Part shown: piece by piece, positions 53,294-63,457 of the stretch
Layout of the letters: the number at the start of each line of letters is the position of its first letter
How positions within the stretch are numbered: the stretch's first letter is position 1
Origin: Devosia sp. 2618
Lineage (GTDB): Bacteria; Pseudomonadota; Alphaproteobacteria; Rhizobiales; Devosiaceae
NCBI RefSeq assembly: GCF_040546815.1
Contig: NZ_JBEPOO010000001.1
Location: 1,240,001 to 1,304,000, forward strand
Reading direction: 5' to 3'
DNA: 64,000 nucleotides
Notes under the pieces: model-generated
The model's database searches: none
What the model saw: only the letters and a program-made list of their open reading frames with translations
Told to the model about the DNA's origin: nothing
Program-made: the position numbers and the translations under genes

Positions 53294-53506
53294 CTAGAGC
53301 AGGGTCAGGTTGGTTGCCGATTCCTTGCCGTCACGGCCGGTCTCGAGCTCGTAGGTCACCTTGTCGTTCTCGTAGAGGCCCTGGAGGCCCGAACGCTGAA
53401 CAGCCGAGATGTGGACGAAAGCATCCTTGCCGCCATTTTCTGGCGAGATGAAGCCGAAGCCCTTGGTGGTGTTGAAGAATTTAACGGTGCCGGTGATGAG
53501 GGCCAT
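53294..53506 (-). CDS. cspA: Cold-shock protein (CspA family)
   Basis: 70 residues, the standard single cold-shock domain. TGTVKFFNTTKGFGFISPE contains RNP1 (KGFGFI), and DAFVHISAV contains RNP2. It binds single-stranded RNA or DNA through aromatic residues and acts as an RNA chaperone. AAGGAAA lies 5 bases before the ATG. Upstream, 53,507-53,700 probably forms its leader. Several paralogues are usual in these genomes, so the gene number is not implied. Confidence 0.95.
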   Translation of the reverse strand: MALITGTVKFFNTTKGFGFISPENGGKDAFVHISAVQRSGLQGLYENDKVTYELETGRDGKESATNLTLL

Positions 53507-53888
53507 GATAGTTTCCTTTTGCTCGTAGCATCAGCGAACGAGCGGTTATCCAATGACAACATGCCAGAGGAAAATAACGTTCGCATGGTAGAGAAGGAAG
53601 CCACGGTCCGGCGAACCGGCATTAGGCAGCCGACTTAGGCTGAAAACGTATGCGACCTATATGGCACGGAATAGTCTATATTGCAAGATGGACGATATTG
53701 ACAGTTTGCAGCCAACTGTGAAGCACATTTCAGCTTTTGTTCGAAGTGCTGACAAAACAACGACATATGCGACCGGGTGATTTCCGTCATCGGTTGCTGG
53801 CAGGCAAGGTGTCCCGGTCAAATTCGCGTGCGCGCCAACAAAAAGGGGCCGCGCCAACTGCGCAGCCCCATAGATCAGCAGCCGATGG
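53507..53888. other. Gap between cspA and lexA
   Basis: 382 bases without a supported gene. The part next to cspA is likely its promoter and 5' leader, and the part next to lexA holds the lexA terminator. A 30-codon plus-strand frame near 53,690 lacks a good ribosome binding site and is not called. Confidence 0.5.
53840..53869 (-). terminator. Terminator of lexA
   Basis: GGGGC and GCGC arms (53845-53854) pair with GCGC and GCCCC (53860-53869) with one mismatch. On the minus strand the stem is followed by TTTTTG (53840-53844). It lies about 20 bases after the lexA stop codon. Confidence 0.8.
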
Positions 53889-54602
53889 TCAATACTTGCG
53901 AAGCAGACCCACAAGGCGTCCCTGTACCTTGACCCGGTCTGGTGGGAAGATACGCGTTTCGTAGGCGGGGTTGGCTGCTTCGAGCGCGATGGTGTTGCCC
54001 TTGCGGCGCAGCCGCTTCAACGTTGCTTCCTCATCGTCAACAAGTGCGACGATGATCTCGCCCGTGCTGGCGGCATCCTGCTTTTTGATGAGCACGGTGT
54101 CGCCATCGAAAATACCGGCGTCGATCATCGAGTCGCCGCGCACTTCGAGCGCGTAATGCTCACCGGCGCCGAGCATTTCGGGCGGCACCATGATGGTGTG
54201 GGTGTGATTCTCGATTGCCGAAATCGGCGTACCCGCCGCGATGCGGCCCATGACCGGAATGGAAATCGGCCTGGCATAATCCTCGGCCGCCGACATGCGC
54301 GAGGGGGGCGATGCGACCTTGCCCAGATTGCCTTCGATCACCGATGGCTCAAAGCGCGCCTTGCGGCCACCGAGCGAAGGGTTCATCGAATCGGGGAGTT
54401 TAACCACCTCCAGCGCGCGGGCCCGATTGGGCAGGCGGCGAATGAAGCCACGCTCTTCGAGCGCCGTTATCAGCCGATGAATGCCGGACTTGGATGCCAG
54501 ATCAAGCGCATCCTTCATCTCATCAAAGGATGGAGGAATGCCGCTTTCCTTCATCCGTTCGTGGATGAACATCAGCAGCTCGTGTTGTTTGCGCGTGAGC
54601 AT
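53889..54602 (-). CDS. lexA: SOS repressor LexA
   Basis: 237 residues. The N-terminal winged-helix reads [57 protein letters not shown]. The cleavage site Ala-Gly lies in [12 protein letters not shown]. The catalytic Ser is in RGDSMID and the Lys in EATLKRL of the S24 autoprotease domain. It represses SOS genes and cleaves itself on RecA filaments. Two alphaproteobacterial LexA boxes lie in front of its start (54626-54665), so it represses its own gene. It is transcribed on its own, separated from moeA by 108 bases. Confidence 0.97.
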   Translation of the reverse strand: MLTRKQHELLMFIHERMKESGIPPSFDEMKDALDLASKSGIHRLITALEERGFIRRLPNRARALEVVKLPDSMNPSLGGRKARFEPSVIEGNLGKVASPPSRMSAAEDYARPISIPVMGRIAAGTPISAIENHTHTIMVPPEMLGAGEHYALEVRGDSMIDAGIFDGDTVLIKKQDAASTGEIIVALVDDEEATLKRLRRKGNTIALEAANPAYETRIFPPDRVKVQGRLVGLLRKY

Positions 54603-54625
54603 GGGCCCTCTCGGAGCGGGAATCG

Positions 54626-54640
54626 GAACATAGGCAGAAC
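54626..54640. promoter_or_regulatory. LexA box 1 (GAAC-N7-GAAC)
   Basis: GAAC at 54626-54629 and GAAC at 54637-54640 are separated by exactly 7 bases (ATAGGCA), which matches the direct-repeat SOS box of alphaproteobacteria (read GTTC-N7-GTTC on the other strand). It lies 24 bases before the lexA start codon. Confidence 0.85.
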
Positions 54641-54650
54641 GACCATACGC

Positions 54651-54665
54651 GTTCCAGTTATGTTC
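54651..54665. promoter_or_regulatory. LexA box 2 (GTTC-N7-GTTC)
   Basis: GTTC at 54651-54654 and GTTC at 54662-54665 are separated by exactly 7 bases (CAGTTAT). It is in opposite orientation to box 1 and 11 bases away, so two LexA dimers could bind back to back over the lexA promoter. Confidence 0.85.
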
Positions 54666-54710
54666 TGCAATATGCCCAGCAAATTTCTGCTTTTGGCAGC
54701 GAGTTGTCCG

Positions 54711-55913
54711 TCAGAACCCGTCGAGCGGGATGGCCCGGACAATGGTTCCGGGCGACTGCCCAGGGTCAAATTCTGGCTGAATGATCAGCATATCGGCCTG
54801 CGCCAGCGACGAAGTATGGCCGCTATCGGTCTGCGCGATCGGCTGCAGCTGCGGGCCGGTCGGCGTCTGGATTAGATGGGCGCGCATGAAGTGGCGGCGG
54901 GCGGTGTTGGGCGGCGTGGGACCAGCCAGCGGCAGGCTCCACAGCGCGGGCTCAGGAAAGCCGAGGAAGGCGCGCAAAGCGGGGCGGATGAATACCATGG
55001 ATGTGACCATGGCCGAGACCGGATTGCCGGGCAGGCCGAACACCAGCGTCTTGCCACGAGTGCCAAACATTAGTGGTTTGCCGGGCCGCATGTTGATGCG
55101 CCAGAAATCGAGCGTCACGCCAAGGTCGACCAGGATTTCCTGGACGATATCGTGATCGCCAACACTGGCGCCGCCAGTAGTGATCAACACATCCGGTTCG
55201 GCTGCGAATATCTCGGTTAGCTTGTCCCGCAGTTCCTGCCGATCATCGCGGGCGATGCCGTAGTCGGTGACGGTCTCGGCATAGGGCAGCAGTTCGGGGC
55301 GCAGGCCAAAGCTGTTGGAGGCGACGATCTGGTCGGGGCCAAGCTCGGAGCCAGGCAGCACCAGTTCGTCGCCGGTGGCCAGTAGCGCGATGCGCGGGCG
55401 CCTGGCCACCTGCAGCGTTGCGGCATTGGCGGCGGCGGCGACCGCCAGTTGCATCGGTGCGAGGCGGACATGGGCGTCGACCACCTGCTGGCCCACGGCA
55501 AAGTCATTGCCTAGTGCGCGCACGCTGTGGCCACGGCGTGCTTCGGTGGTGAAGGAGACAAAGCCATCGCTGGCCTGCGCCTCTTCCTGCATGATGACAG
55601 TATCGGCGCCCTCGGGCACCGGGGCGCCGGTGAAGATGCGGATCGCTTCGCCGGGCATCAGCGTTTTGGCGTAGCTTGCGCCGGCCTGCGAGGTGCCAAC
55701 CACAGGCAGGCGATGACCGGGCACGATGTCCTCTGCGCGCACGGCGTAGCCGTCCATGGCGCTCGAATTGAACGGCGGCTGGTTGTGGGTCGCGACAATG
55801 GGTTCGAGCAGCACACGGCCGGTCGCATCGGCCAGCGATACCGTCTCGGCGACGGGGGCGGGCACGCGCTTCAGGATTGCCGCGATGGCGTCTTCGACGG
55901 GCAGCAGGCTCAT
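54711..55913 (-). CDS. moeA: Molybdopterin molybdotransferase MoeA
   Basis: 400 residues. [32 protein letters not shown] at the start, [17 protein letters not shown] with the conserved Asp, [21 protein letters not shown], and the MogA-like domain [17 protein letters not shown], then KPLMFG and [16 protein letters not shown]. It inserts molybdate into adenylylated molybdopterin. It overlaps moaC by 4 bases, forming the end of the trpCDGE-moaC-moeA leftward run. Confidence 0.95.
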   Translation of the reverse strand: MSLLPVEDAIAAILKRVPAPVAETVSLADATGRVLLEPIVATHNQPPFNSSAMDGYAVRAEDIVPGHRLPVVGTSQAGASYAKTLMPGEAIRIFTGAPVPEGADTVIMQEEAQASDGFVSFTTEARRGHSVRALGNDFAVGQQVVDAHVRLAPMQLAVAAAANAATLQVARRPRIALLATGDELVLPGSELGPDQIVASNSFGLRPELLPYAETVTDYGIARDDRQELRDKLTEIFAAEPDVLITTGGASVGDHDIVQEILVDLGVTLDFWRINMRPGKPLMFGTRGKTLVFGLPGNPVSAMVTSMVFIRPALRAFLGFPEPALWSLPLAGPTPPNTARRHFMRAHLIQTPTGPQLQPIAQTDSGHTSSLAQADMLIIQPEFDPGQSPGTIVRAIPLDGF

Positions 55914-56386
55914 GGTCGGGCAAAGTCGCCGGATTTGCCGCCGGATTTTTCCAGCAGGCAGATATCGGTGATGGTCATGGCGCGGTCGATCGCCTTGGCC
56001 ATGTCATAGAGCGTCAGTGCAGCTGTCGAGGCGGCGACCAGCGCTTCCATTTCGACGCCGGTCTGTCCGGTGGTTTCGGCCGTCGCGTGAATGGTGATCG
56101 CTGTGGCGCCATCGGCCTCGATATCGACGCTCACCTTGGTCAGCGGAATGGGGTGGCAGAGCGGGATCAGGTCGCTGGTTTTTTTGGCGGCCATGATGCC
56201 GGCAATGCGGGCGACGGCAAGCGCGTCGCCCTTTTTGAGCCCACCGCCCATGATGGCGCTGACCGTGGCGGCCTCCGCAGTGATGCGCGCCTGCGCCACG
56301 GCCCGACGTTTGGTAACGGCCTTGTCGCCGATATCGACGATATGGGCTTCGCCGCGGTCGTTGAGGTGGGTGAGCCTGTTGGTCAT
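55910..56386 (-). CDS. moaC: Cyclic pyranopterin monophosphate synthase MoaC
   Basis: 158 residues. [65 protein letters not shown] with the active His/Cys region, [26 protein letters not shown] and a C-terminal [12 protein letters not shown]. It completes cPMP in molybdenum cofactor synthesis with MoaA (encoded elsewhere). The start overlaps the trpC stop by 1 base (TGATG), and moeA follows with a 4-base overlap. Confidence 0.97.
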   Translation of the reverse strand: MTNRLTHLNDRGEAHIVDIGDKAVTKRRAVAQARITAEAATVSAIMGGGLKKGDALAVARIAGIMAAKKTSDLIPLCHPIPLTKVSVDIEADGATAITIHATAETTGQTGVEMEALVAASTAALTLYDMAKAIDRAMTITDICLLEKSGGKSGDFARP

Positions 56387-57198
56387 CAGGCGGCGGTCTG
56401 CGGCGAGCCAGTCAGCAGTGTGCGCGTGGCGGCCACCACGTCGTCCTGCCGCATCAGGCTTTCGCCGACGAGGAAGGTGCCGATGCCCGCTTCTCGGTCG
56501 AGCTTGAGCACATGCTCGTGGTTGAGAATGCCGCTTTCGCTGACCAGCAGAGTGCCCTTGGGCACGCCGACCGCGAGGTTGATCGAGGTTTCGATGCTGG
56601 TCTCGAAGGTGCGCAGGTTGCGGTTGTTGACGCCGATGAACGTGGCTTCAAGCGCCAGGGCGCGGTCGAGCTCAAGCTGGTCGTGTACTTCTACCAGCGC
56701 GTCCATACCCCATTCTTCGGCTGCGTCGAGCAGGTAGCGGGCGGTTTCGTCGTCGACGGCGGCCAGGATCACGAGGATGCAGTCGGCGCCCCAGGCGCGG
56801 GCTTCGGCGACCTGATAGGTTTCGAACAGGAAGTCCTTGCGCAGCACGGGCAGCTGCGTCGCCGCACGGGCCTCGATCAGATAGCTCGGCGAGCCCTGAA
56901 AGCTGGGGCGGTCGGTCAAAACCGACAGGCAGGCGGCGCCTGCGGCCTCATAGGCGCGGGCGATTTCGGCCGGGTTGAAATCGGGGCGGATCAGGCCCCT
57001 GGAGGGGCTGGCCTTTTTGACTTCGGCGATCAGGGCATATTCGCCCTTGGCACGCTTGGCCTTGATGGCTTTGATGAAGCCGCGTGGCGCGGGCTGGTCA
57101 TGCGCCTCGGCAACCACTTCGGCCCATGGGCGCATGGCTTTTGCTGCCGCGATTTCTTCGCGTTTATAGGCTTCGATCTGCTGGAGAATATCGGTCAT
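56386..57198 (-). CDS. trpC: Indole-3-glycerol phosphate synthase
   Basis: 270 residues. TIM-barrel pattern: [85 protein letters not shown] and [15 protein letters not shown]. It closes the pyrrole ring of indole in tryptophan synthesis. It overlaps trpD by 4 bases and moaC by 1 base. Confidence 0.97.
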   Translation of the reverse strand: MTDILQQIEAYKREEIAAAKAMRPWAEVVAEAHDQPAPRGFIKAIKAKRAKGEYALIAEVKKASPSRGLIRPDFNPAEIARAYEAAGAACLSVLTDRPSFQGSPSYLIEARAATQLPVLRKDFLFETYQVAEARAWGADCILVILAAVDDETARYLLDAAEEWGMDALVEVHDQLELDRALALEATFIGVNNRNLRTFETSIETSINLAVGVPKGTLLVSESGILNHEHVLKLDREAGIGTFLVGESLMRQDDVVAATRTLLTGSPQTAA

Positions 57199-58214
57199 TT
57201 ATCTCGTCCGTTCGATACCGCCACGAGGCGGGCGAGTGTTTCTTTGGCCTTGCCACTGTCGACGATGCTGGCCGCCGCCTCTGCGCCTTCGCGCAGGTCT
57301 GCAACCTTGTCAGCCACAATCAGCGCCGCGCCTGCATTGAGCAGCACGACATCGCGATAGGCGCCGGGGGCGCCATCGAACAAAGCATGGATGGCTTGGG
57401 CATTATAGTCTGGATCGGCGCCGAGCAGGTCCTTTGCGTCATAGCGCTTGAGGCCTGCCGATTCCGGGGTCACTTCAAAGCTGCGCAGGTCGCCATTGGC
57501 AATCTGGGCGACAAAGCTGGGGCCGGTGACGGTGATTTCGTCCAGACCATCGCTGCCATGCACGACCCAGGCCTTGATGGCGCGATTGGCGAGCAGTGCC
57601 GCAGCAACCGGTTCAACCCATTCCTCGGCATAAACGCCGAGCATGTAGCGGCGCACGCCGGCTGGGTTCGATTGCGGACCGAGCAGGTTGAACATCGTGC
57701 GCACGCCCATTTCGGCTCGGGCAGGGCCCACATGGCGCATGGCCGGGTGGTGGCTTGGCGCGAACATGAAGCCGATGCCAGCTTCGGTGATGCAGCGCGA
57801 AATTTCTTCGGGCGTGAGGTCCAGCTTGACGCCCAGCGCTTCGAGCGCCTGCGACGAACCGGACTTGGACGACAAAGCGCGGTTGCCATGCTTGGCCACC
57901 GGAACGCCGGATGCCGCGACCACGATGGCGCTGGCCGTCGAAATATTGAGTGTGCCGCCGCCGTCACCGCCGGTGCCGACAATGTCGACGGCGTTTTCGG
58001 GGGCGTCGACCTTGACCATCTGCTCGCGCAGGATCGAGACCGCCGCAGCGATTTCGCCGACGCTTTCGCCCTTGATGCGCATGCCCATCAGGAACGCGCC
58101 GATCTGGCTGGGTGTCGCGTCGCCCGACATGATGATGCGCATGACGCTGCGCATCTCTTCGCCGGTCAGGTCCTTGCGGTCGGCAATCTTGTGCAGTGCT
58201 GCCTTGATATCCAT
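57195..58214 (-). CDS. trpD: Anthranilate phosphoribosyltransferase
   Basis: 339 residues with [57 protein letters not shown], the PRPP and anthranilate binding region. [26 protein letters not shown] and [16 protein letters not shown] occur further on. It transfers a phosphoribosyl group to anthranilate. It starts 2 bases after the trpG stop. Confidence 0.97.
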   Translation of the reverse strand: MDIKAALHKIADRKDLTGEEMRSVMRIIMSGDATPSQIGAFLMGMRIKGESVGEIAAAVSILREQMVKVDAPENAVDIVGTGGDGGGTLNISTASAIVVAASGVPVAKHGNRALSSKSGSSQALEALGVKLDLTPEEISRCITEAGIGFMFAPSHHPAMRHVGPARAEMGVRTMFNLLGPQSNPAGVRRYMLGVYAEEWVEPVAAALLANRAIKAWVVHGSDGLDEITVTGPSFVAQIANGDLRSFEVTPESAGLKRYDAKDLLGADPDYNAQAIHALFDGAPGAYRDVVLLNAGAALIVADKVADLREGAEAAASIVDSGKAKETLARLVAVSNGRDK

Positions 58215-58216
58215 TG

Positions 58217-58816
58217 TTACGCGGCCTTCTTCTGGTTGAAGTCGCGGGCAATGTTCAAGAAGTTCTGCAACAGGGCATGGCCGTTTTCCGAGGCGATGCT
58301 CTCGGGGTGGAACTGCACGCCATGCACGGGCAGGGTCTTGTGCTGCATGCCCATGATCAGGCCGTCATCGGTCGTCGCAGTCACTTCGAGCACGTCGGGC
58401 AGGGTGTCTTGCTTGACGATCAGCGAGTGGTAACGCGTCGCTTCGAAATCGTTGTTCAGCCCACGGAACAGGCCCTGGCCGGTGTGGTGGATCTTCGACG
58501 TTTTTCCATGCACCAGGTGCGGCGCACGGATCACATCGCCGCCCATGGCCTGGCCGATAGCCTGATGGCCGAGGCATACGCCAAGGATCGGCGTGGTTGC
58601 CGAAAACCGGTCGATCAGCGCCAGGCAAATGCCGGCTTCGTTGGGCGTCGCCGGCCCGGGCGACAGCAGAATGGCTTCGGGCGCCATGGCGGCGATTTCA
58701 TCAAGCGTAATCTTGTCGTTACGCACGACCGTGATGTCGGCGCCGAGTTCGCCCAGGAAATGGACGAGATTGTAGGTAAAGCTATCGTAGTTATCGATGA
58801 CGAGAGTCTTGGTCAT
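58217..58816 (-). CDS. trpG: Anthranilate synthase glutamine amidotransferase subunit
   Basis: 199 residues of class I amidotransferase type: LVIDNYDSFTYNLVHFLGELGA at the start, LLSPGPATPNEAGIC, PILGVCLGHQAIGQAMGGDVI with the catalytic Cys, and VHGVQFHPESIASENGHALLQNFL with the His/Glu. It supplies ammonia to TrpE. In Rhizobium and Brucella trpE and trpG are fused; here they are separate genes, 228 bases apart with palindromic repeats in between. Confidence 0.95.
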   Translation of the reverse strand: MTKTLVIDNYDSFTYNLVHFLGELGADITVVRNDKITLDEIAAMAPEAILLSPGPATPNEAGICLALIDRFSATTPILGVCLGHQAIGQAMGGDVIRAPHLVHGKTSKIHHTGQGLFRGLNNDFEATRYHSLIVKQDTLPDVLEVTATTDDGLIMGMQHKTLPVHGVQFHPESIASENGHALLQNFLNIARDFNQKKAA

Positions 58817-58934
58817 TTGGCTCGCTCCTCAGCAGTCTCTTTCCAACCACCGGGTCATTCCCGCACAAGCGGCACCCCCGGTTTCAGAAGCAGCCCCGCC
58901 ATCGATGTTGCGGCCCAAAACTATCCCCATCGTC

Positions 58935-59005
58935 ACCACCGGGCTTGTCCCGGTGGTCCATGCCTACTGGCAGCACCTCTTGGATTGCCCGGACGAGCCG
59001 GGCAA
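58935..59005. repeat. Palindromic repeats in the trpE-trpG gap
   Basis: ACCACCGGG (58935-58943) pairs with CCCGGTGGT (58949-58957), and TTGCCCGG (58985-58992) pairs with CCGGGCAA (58998-59005). A third, damaged unit (CATTCCCGCACAAGCGG near 58856-58872) precedes them. Each resembles short palindromes widely scattered between genes in Hyphomicrobiales. They lie inside the trp operon and may affect trpG levels. Confidence 0.75.
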
Positions 59006-59044
59006 TGACGGCAGTGGAAAGGCTTGGGCTATCCAAATTTACGC

Positions 59045-60553
59045 TCATTGCCCGATCCTCGCCTCGCCGGCATAGCGTAGCGCTTCCTCGGCGGCGCTGA
59101 ACAGGGCGCGGGCTTTGTTTTCGCATTCCATCTGCTCGAGGTCGGGCTGGCTGTCAGCGACGATGCCTGCGCCGGACTGCACGTAAAGCTTGCCGTCCTT
59201 GATGATGCCGGTGCGCAGCACGATGCAGGTGTCCATGGTGCCGTCGGCGCCGAAATAGCCGACGCAGCCGCCATAGATGCCGCGACGCGACTTTTCGAGT
59301 TCGTCGATGATTTCCATGGCCCGCACCTTCGGGGCGCCCGACACGGTGCCCGCCGGGAAGCCAGCCGACAGCGCATCGACGAAATCATACTTCGGATCGA
59401 GCACGCCGACGACGTTCGAGACGATGTGCATGACGTGTGAATAGTATTCGAGGAAGAACTTGTCGGTCACCTTGACCGTACCGGTCTTGGCGACGCGACC
59501 GACATCGTTGCGGCCCAGATCGAGCAGCATCAGATGCTCGGCCAGCTCCTTTGGATCGGCCAACAGTTCGGCAGCCAGTTCGGCATCACGGGTTGGCGTC
59601 GAACCGCGCTTGCGGGTACCGGCGATGGGGCGGATGGTCACTTCGCCATTCTGCACACGCACCAGGATTTCCGGGCTTGAGCCCGCGACCGCGAAGTCGC
59701 CGAAATCGAGAAAATACATATAGGGGCTGGGATTGGTCCGGCGCAGCGCGCGATACAGCGCGGTCGGGGGCAGATTGAACTCGGCCTCGAACCGCTGGCT
59801 CAGCACGACCTGGAAAATGTCACCGGCGGTGATGTAGTCCTTGGCCTTGGCGACCATCGCGAAATATTCGTCGCGGCTGGTGTTGCTCTTGACCGCGATG
59901 GATTCAAGATCGGGCAAAGCAGGCGTCGTCGGCAGGGCCTGGCTCAGCCGGGCGATGGCGTCGTCGATCCGGCCTTCGGCGGCTTCATAGGCCTGACGAG
60001 CGGACACTCCAGCCCGCACATGGACGGGCGCGGTGAGATAAAGCTCGTCCTTGACCGTGTCGAAAATAGCCAGCAGCGATGGCCGGATCAGCACCGATTC
60101 AGGTGTCTTGAGGTCGTCTGGATTGCTGTTGGGCAGCACTTCCATATAGCGGACCATCTCATAGCCCAAAAAGCCATAGACGCCGGCCGATTGCGGCGGC
60201 AGGCCTTCGGGGACCTCGATGGCGCTTTCGGCCACAAGATTGCGCAGCGCGTCGAGCGGCAGGTCGGGCAGGGGCTCGAAACTGGTGTCGTCGACCTGCG
60301 CGGACCGATTGATCGACGCCTGACCGGCATCGACCTTGAGGATCAGGTCCGGCTGGCTACCGATGATCGAATAGCGACCGCGCGTCGTCCCATCTTGCAC
60401 TGACTCGAGCAGGAAGGTGTTCTTCCGGCCCTGCGCCAGCTTGAGATAGGTGCCGATCGGGGTTTCGAGATCCGCCACGATGCGACGCCACACGATCTGC
60501 GACTTTCCAGCATTGTATTGCTCGGAGAAGCGCTGAAAGAGGTCGTCGCCCAT
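59045..60553 (-). CDS. trpE: Anthranilate synthase component I
   Basis: 502 residues. It contains GRKNTFLLESVQDGTTRGRYSIIGSQPDLI, the chorismate-binding part with FAVAGSSPEILVRVQNGEVTIRPIAGTRKRGSTPTRD, and SGAPKVRAMEIIDELEKSRRGIYGGCVGYFGADGTMDTCIVLRT. It converts chorismate to anthranilate with TrpG. Only 39 bases separate it from the ppiD-like gene, so there is no room for the trp leader/attenuator that precedes trpE in rhizobia. It belongs to the ppiD-trpEGDC-moaC-moeA direction. Confidence 0.96.
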   Translation of the reverse strand: MGDDLFQRFSEQYNAGKSQIVWRRIVADLETPIGTYLKLAQGRKNTFLLESVQDGTTRGRYSIIGSQPDLILKVDAGQASINRSAQVDDTSFEPLPDLPLDALRNLVAESAIEVPEGLPPQSAGVYGFLGYEMVRYMEVLPNSNPDDLKTPESVLIRPSLLAIFDTVKDELYLTAPVHVRAGVSARQAYEAAEGRIDDAIARLSQALPTTPALPDLESIAVKSNTSRDEYFAMVAKAKDYITAGDIFQVVLSQRFEAEFNLPPTALYRALRRTNPSPYMYFLDFGDFAVAGSSPEILVRVQNGEVTIRPIAGTRKRGSTPTRDAELAAELLADPKELAEHLMLLDLGRNDVGRVAKTGTVKVTDKFFLEYYSHVMHIVSNVVGVLDPKYDFVDALSAGFPAGTVSGAPKVRAMEIIDELEKSRRGIYGGCVGYFGADGTMDTCIVLRTGIIKDGKLYVQSGAGIVADSQPDLEQMECENKARALFSAAEEALRYAGEARIGQ

Positions 60554-60592
60554 TGGTGTGGTGTCCAGTTTCCGGGGTGGTCCGGCCTGTGG

Positions 60593-62464
60593 TTACAGGC
60601 CGGTATTGAGCTGCAGCGCCTGTGTCAGCGCCTGCTGGTTGACGCGCAGACCAGCTTCGGTGCTGATCGCGGTGACGAAGTCGCCATACATGCCAACGCG
60701 GGCTTCGTTTTCAAGGCTGGCATTTGCCGGGGCTTCGAGCGGGCCGGTCGCAGCCGTCAGATCGACAACCTGAAACACGATGAACTCGCCATCCTGGCTG
60801 ACGACCGAACCGTGATGCTTGTCGTCACCGGCAAACACGGCCGATGCGACAGCGGCGTCGATGGTGCCGTCTTCAGCGCCAAAGCGAGTGAAGGCTGGGC
60901 TAATCTGCGGGAACACGTTGTAGGAGGCTGCGACGTCAGCAACGGCTTCGCCATTGTCGAGACGGGTCACAGCCGCGGCCTGTGCAGCAAGGATCGCATT
61001 GTTGGTGCGTTCTGCCGTCAGTGCAGTCGTCACGCGATCACGCACTTCGTCCAGCGTTTCATCACGGGCAGGCTCGATGGCGGTCAGGTCAAACCACACA
61101 TTGGCATTGCCAGCGAGTGGAATGGCGGCCGTCAGCGCGCCCTGCTGGGCAGCAAAGATGGCCTGGGTGATGCGTGGGCGGTCTTCCTGCGCCAGATCGG
61201 GCAGAACGCTGAGTTCAGCGCCGGTCGAGGTCACGTCGGCTTCATAGAGGTCGAGGTTGAACCGTTCGGCGATTTCGGTGAGCGGACGGAAAGCGGCGCG
61301 CAGTTCTTCGATCTGGTCCTGAATGTCGGCCAGTTCATTGCGGGCCTGCGCCAGCGCGAGGTTGTGCGCGATGTCTTCGCGGGCTTCGTCCAGCGTTGGT
61401 GCGCCACCGGCCTCGATGGCCGAGACGTGCACGGCACGCTTGCCGGCCACGCCGTCGATCACGGCAAAGCCGTCATTGGGCAGGCCGAAAGCGGCATTGG
61501 CGAGATTGGTGTCGGTGATTTCGCTCTGGGCCAGGGTGCCAATGTCGGTTGGCGTCAGGCCGGCAGTGCTCACCAGCGTTGCGAAGGGCGTTCCGGCGGT
61601 GAGGCCGGCTTCAAACGCGGTGACCTGATCGGCGTTAAGTACGACCTGCTGGATGGTGCGGCGCTCTGGACGGGTCAGGCTGGCCTTGGTGCGCTCGTAT
61701 TCGGCGGCAACGTCGGCATCAGCAATGGTCTTGGTCGCGGCAAGGTCGGCAGCCGACAGGCGCAGCAGCTGCACATTGCGGGTTTCGACGGTGCGGAATT
61801 CGGACTGATGCTGGGTCAGGTAGGCAGCCAGTTCAGCCTCGGTCGGCGCGGCTGGCGTTTCGATATTGGTTTCGCCGAGCACGAAATAGTCGATTGAACG
61901 CTGATCGGCGACATAGCGATTGATCAAGGCCGATGCGGTTTCGGGCAGCTTGGTATCGCCAAACAGGCTCAGGATCAGCTGCTGGCGCTTGGCCGCATTG
62001 CCCTGCTGTTCGAAATACTCGGCTTCGGTCAGACCGCTATTGGCCAGAACCTGCTTGAACGAGGCTGGATTGAAGGTGCCCACTGCGTTCTGGAACGATG
62101 GATCTTCGCGCAGCATCTCGCTGAGCTTGTCTTCCGACACGCCCATGCCAAAGCCGTTGGCCATCTGCGTCAGCGCTGCGTCCTGGGCCATGCTCTGCAG
62201 CACCATGCCGGGGATGCCAAAGCTCATGGCCTGCTCGGCGGTCGGCAGCGAACCGATCTGCTGGGCGACCTGATTGAGCTGGTTCTGATAGGCCCGCAGG
62301 AACTGCCGCGAGTTGATCTCCTGATCGCCCACACGAGCAATCGTATTGGTGCCAAGATCCGTGATAACGTTGTTGATGCCGAAACCGGCCACGCCTACCA
62401 GCAGAAAGCCGCCAAGGATCTTGCCGGGCCAGGATTTTGCAAAAGCACGCAAACTATCGAGCAT
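60593..62464 (-). CDS. PpiD-like periplasmic peptidyl-prolyl isomerase (SurA-N type)
   Basis: 623 residues. A short cytosolic start is followed by one membrane helix (GKILGGFLLVGVAGFGINNV, about 14-33). A SurA-type N-terminal domain follows (INSRQFLRAYQNQLNQVAQQ, about 45-200), then a long chain with two parvulin-like segments (about 230-380). It is likely anchored in the inner membrane at the Sec exit and helps fold exported proteins, as PpiD does in E. coli. The overall layout (anchored SurA_N then PPIC) is clear, but isomerase residues were not verified. It is divergent from tpiA. Confidence 0.85.
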   Translation of the reverse strand: MLDSLRAFAKSWPGKILGGFLLVGVAGFGINNVITDLGTNTIARVGDQEINSRQFLRAYQNQLNQVAQQIGSLPTAEQAMSFGIPGMVLQSMAQDAALTQMANGFGMGVSEDKLSEMLREDPSFQNAVGTFNPASFKQVLANSGLTEAEYFEQQGNAAKRQQLILSLFGDTKLPETASALINRYVADQRSIDYFVLGETNIETPAAPTEAELAAYLTQHQSEFRTVETRNVQLLRLSAADLAATKTIADADVAAEYERTKASLTRPERRTIQQVVLNADQVTAFEAGLTAGTPFATLVSTAGLTPTDIGTLAQSEITDTNLANAAFGLPNDGFAVIDGVAGKRAVHVSAIEAGGAPTLDEAREDIAHNLALAQARNELADIQDQIEELRAAFRPLTEIAERFNLDLYEADVTSTGAELSVLPDLAQEDRPRITQAIFAAQQGALTAAIPLAGNANVWFDLTAIEPARDETLDEVRDRVTTALTAERTNNAILAAQAAAVTRLDNGEAVADVAASYNVFPQISPAFTRFGAEDGTIDAAVASAVFAGDDKHHGSVVSQDGEFIVFQVVDLTAATGPLEAPANASLENEARVGMYGDFVTAISTEAGLRVNQQALTQALQLNTGL

Positions 62465-62590
62465 CTAAGACGTTCCAATTTGGGCAACACCAGGCTTTAC
62501 CGCGACTGCGGGAGCGCACTAGTAATCCATTTTTACAAGCCGGGTTAGGGCAAAGCTGGCCCCGGTGCAAGAGGTAGCAGGAGCTAAAGA

Positions 62591-63346
62591 GTGACAACCA
62601 CAATCACGCCGCTGATCGCAGGAAACTGGAAAATGAACGGCCTGAGGGGGTCTTTGGATGAGTTGACGGCTCTGGCAGGCATGCTCACCACAGGGGAAGC
62701 ACCGCGCGCCGTGGTCGTTATTTGCCCGCCAGCCACCATTCTTGCCGCCATTGCCCGCCAGGGCGCCAGTGCCGGTATCCTTGCCGGCGGGCAGGATTGC
62801 CATGCCGCGCCGTCGGGCGCCCATACCGGCGATATCTCCGCCAGCATGCTGGTCGATGCCGGTGCCCAATATGTGATCGTCGGTCACTCCGAGCGCCGCG
62901 AAGCGCACGGTGAATCAGATGCGGACGTGCGCGCCAAGGCCGAAGCCGCCATCGGGGCAGGGCTCAAGCCAATCATCTGTGTCGGTGAAACCGAAGCCCA
63001 GCGCGATAGCGGGCAGGCGCTCGATGTGGTCGCGGCCCAACTGGCCGGATCGATTCCCGACGCGGCCGAACTGCACGAAATCATCGTCGCCTATGAGCCG
63101 ATCTGGGCCATTGGCACGGGTCGCACGCCGAGCAATGACGATATTGCCGAAATGCACAATTCGATCCGCGACAAACTGGTGCAGCGTTTCGCCGACAAGG
63201 GCGCCTCGGTGCGTATTTTGTACGGTGGTTCGCTCAAGCCCCAGAATGCGCGGGAAATTCTGGCCGTGGATAACGTCAATGGTGGGCTGGTTGGCGGCGC
63301 CAGCCTCTTGGCAAAGGACTTCTACACCATTATCTCCGCAGTCTAG
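62591..63346 (+). CDS. tpiA: Triose-phosphate isomerase
   Basis: 251 residues from GTG 62591, with AGGAG about 8 bases before. It begins [14 protein letters not shown] with the catalytic Lys. [17 protein letters not shown] has the catalytic His, and [19 protein letters not shown] the catalytic Glu and the mobile loop 6. [31 protein letters not shown] is the phosphate end. It interconverts DHAP and glyceraldehyde 3-phosphate. The order tpiA-secG is standard for the group. Confidence 0.98.
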   Translation: MTTTITPLIAGNWKMNGLRGSLDELTALAGMLTTGEAPRAVVVICPPATILAAIARQGASAGILAGGQDCHAAPSGAHTGDISASMLVDAGAQYVIVGHSERREAHGESDADVRAKAEAAIGAGLKPIICVGETEAQRDSGQALDVVAAQLAGSIPDAAELHEIIVAYEPIWAIGTGRTPSNDDIAEMHNSIRDKLVQRFADKGASVRILYGGSLKPQNAREILAVDNVNGGLVGGASLLAKDFYTIISAV

Positions 63347-63457
63347 TGCTGCGCTTGTGCCAGACGGCAGGTCGGAATTTCCGCTCCGCCTCTGGCATTT
63401 GGCGCGCGGGGCGTGTAAGACGCCGCATCTTTTGCTCGACTAATAGACTGAGACACG

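Noticed and set aside
53699..53791. A 30-codon frame starting MDDIDSLQPTVKH
   Set aside because: No ribosome binding site, no terminator, and it lies in probable leader DNA of the divergent cspA gene.
60554..60592. trp leader peptide/attenuator before trpE
   Set aside because: The gap is only 39 bases and has no Trp-codon-rich short frame or alternative hairpins.
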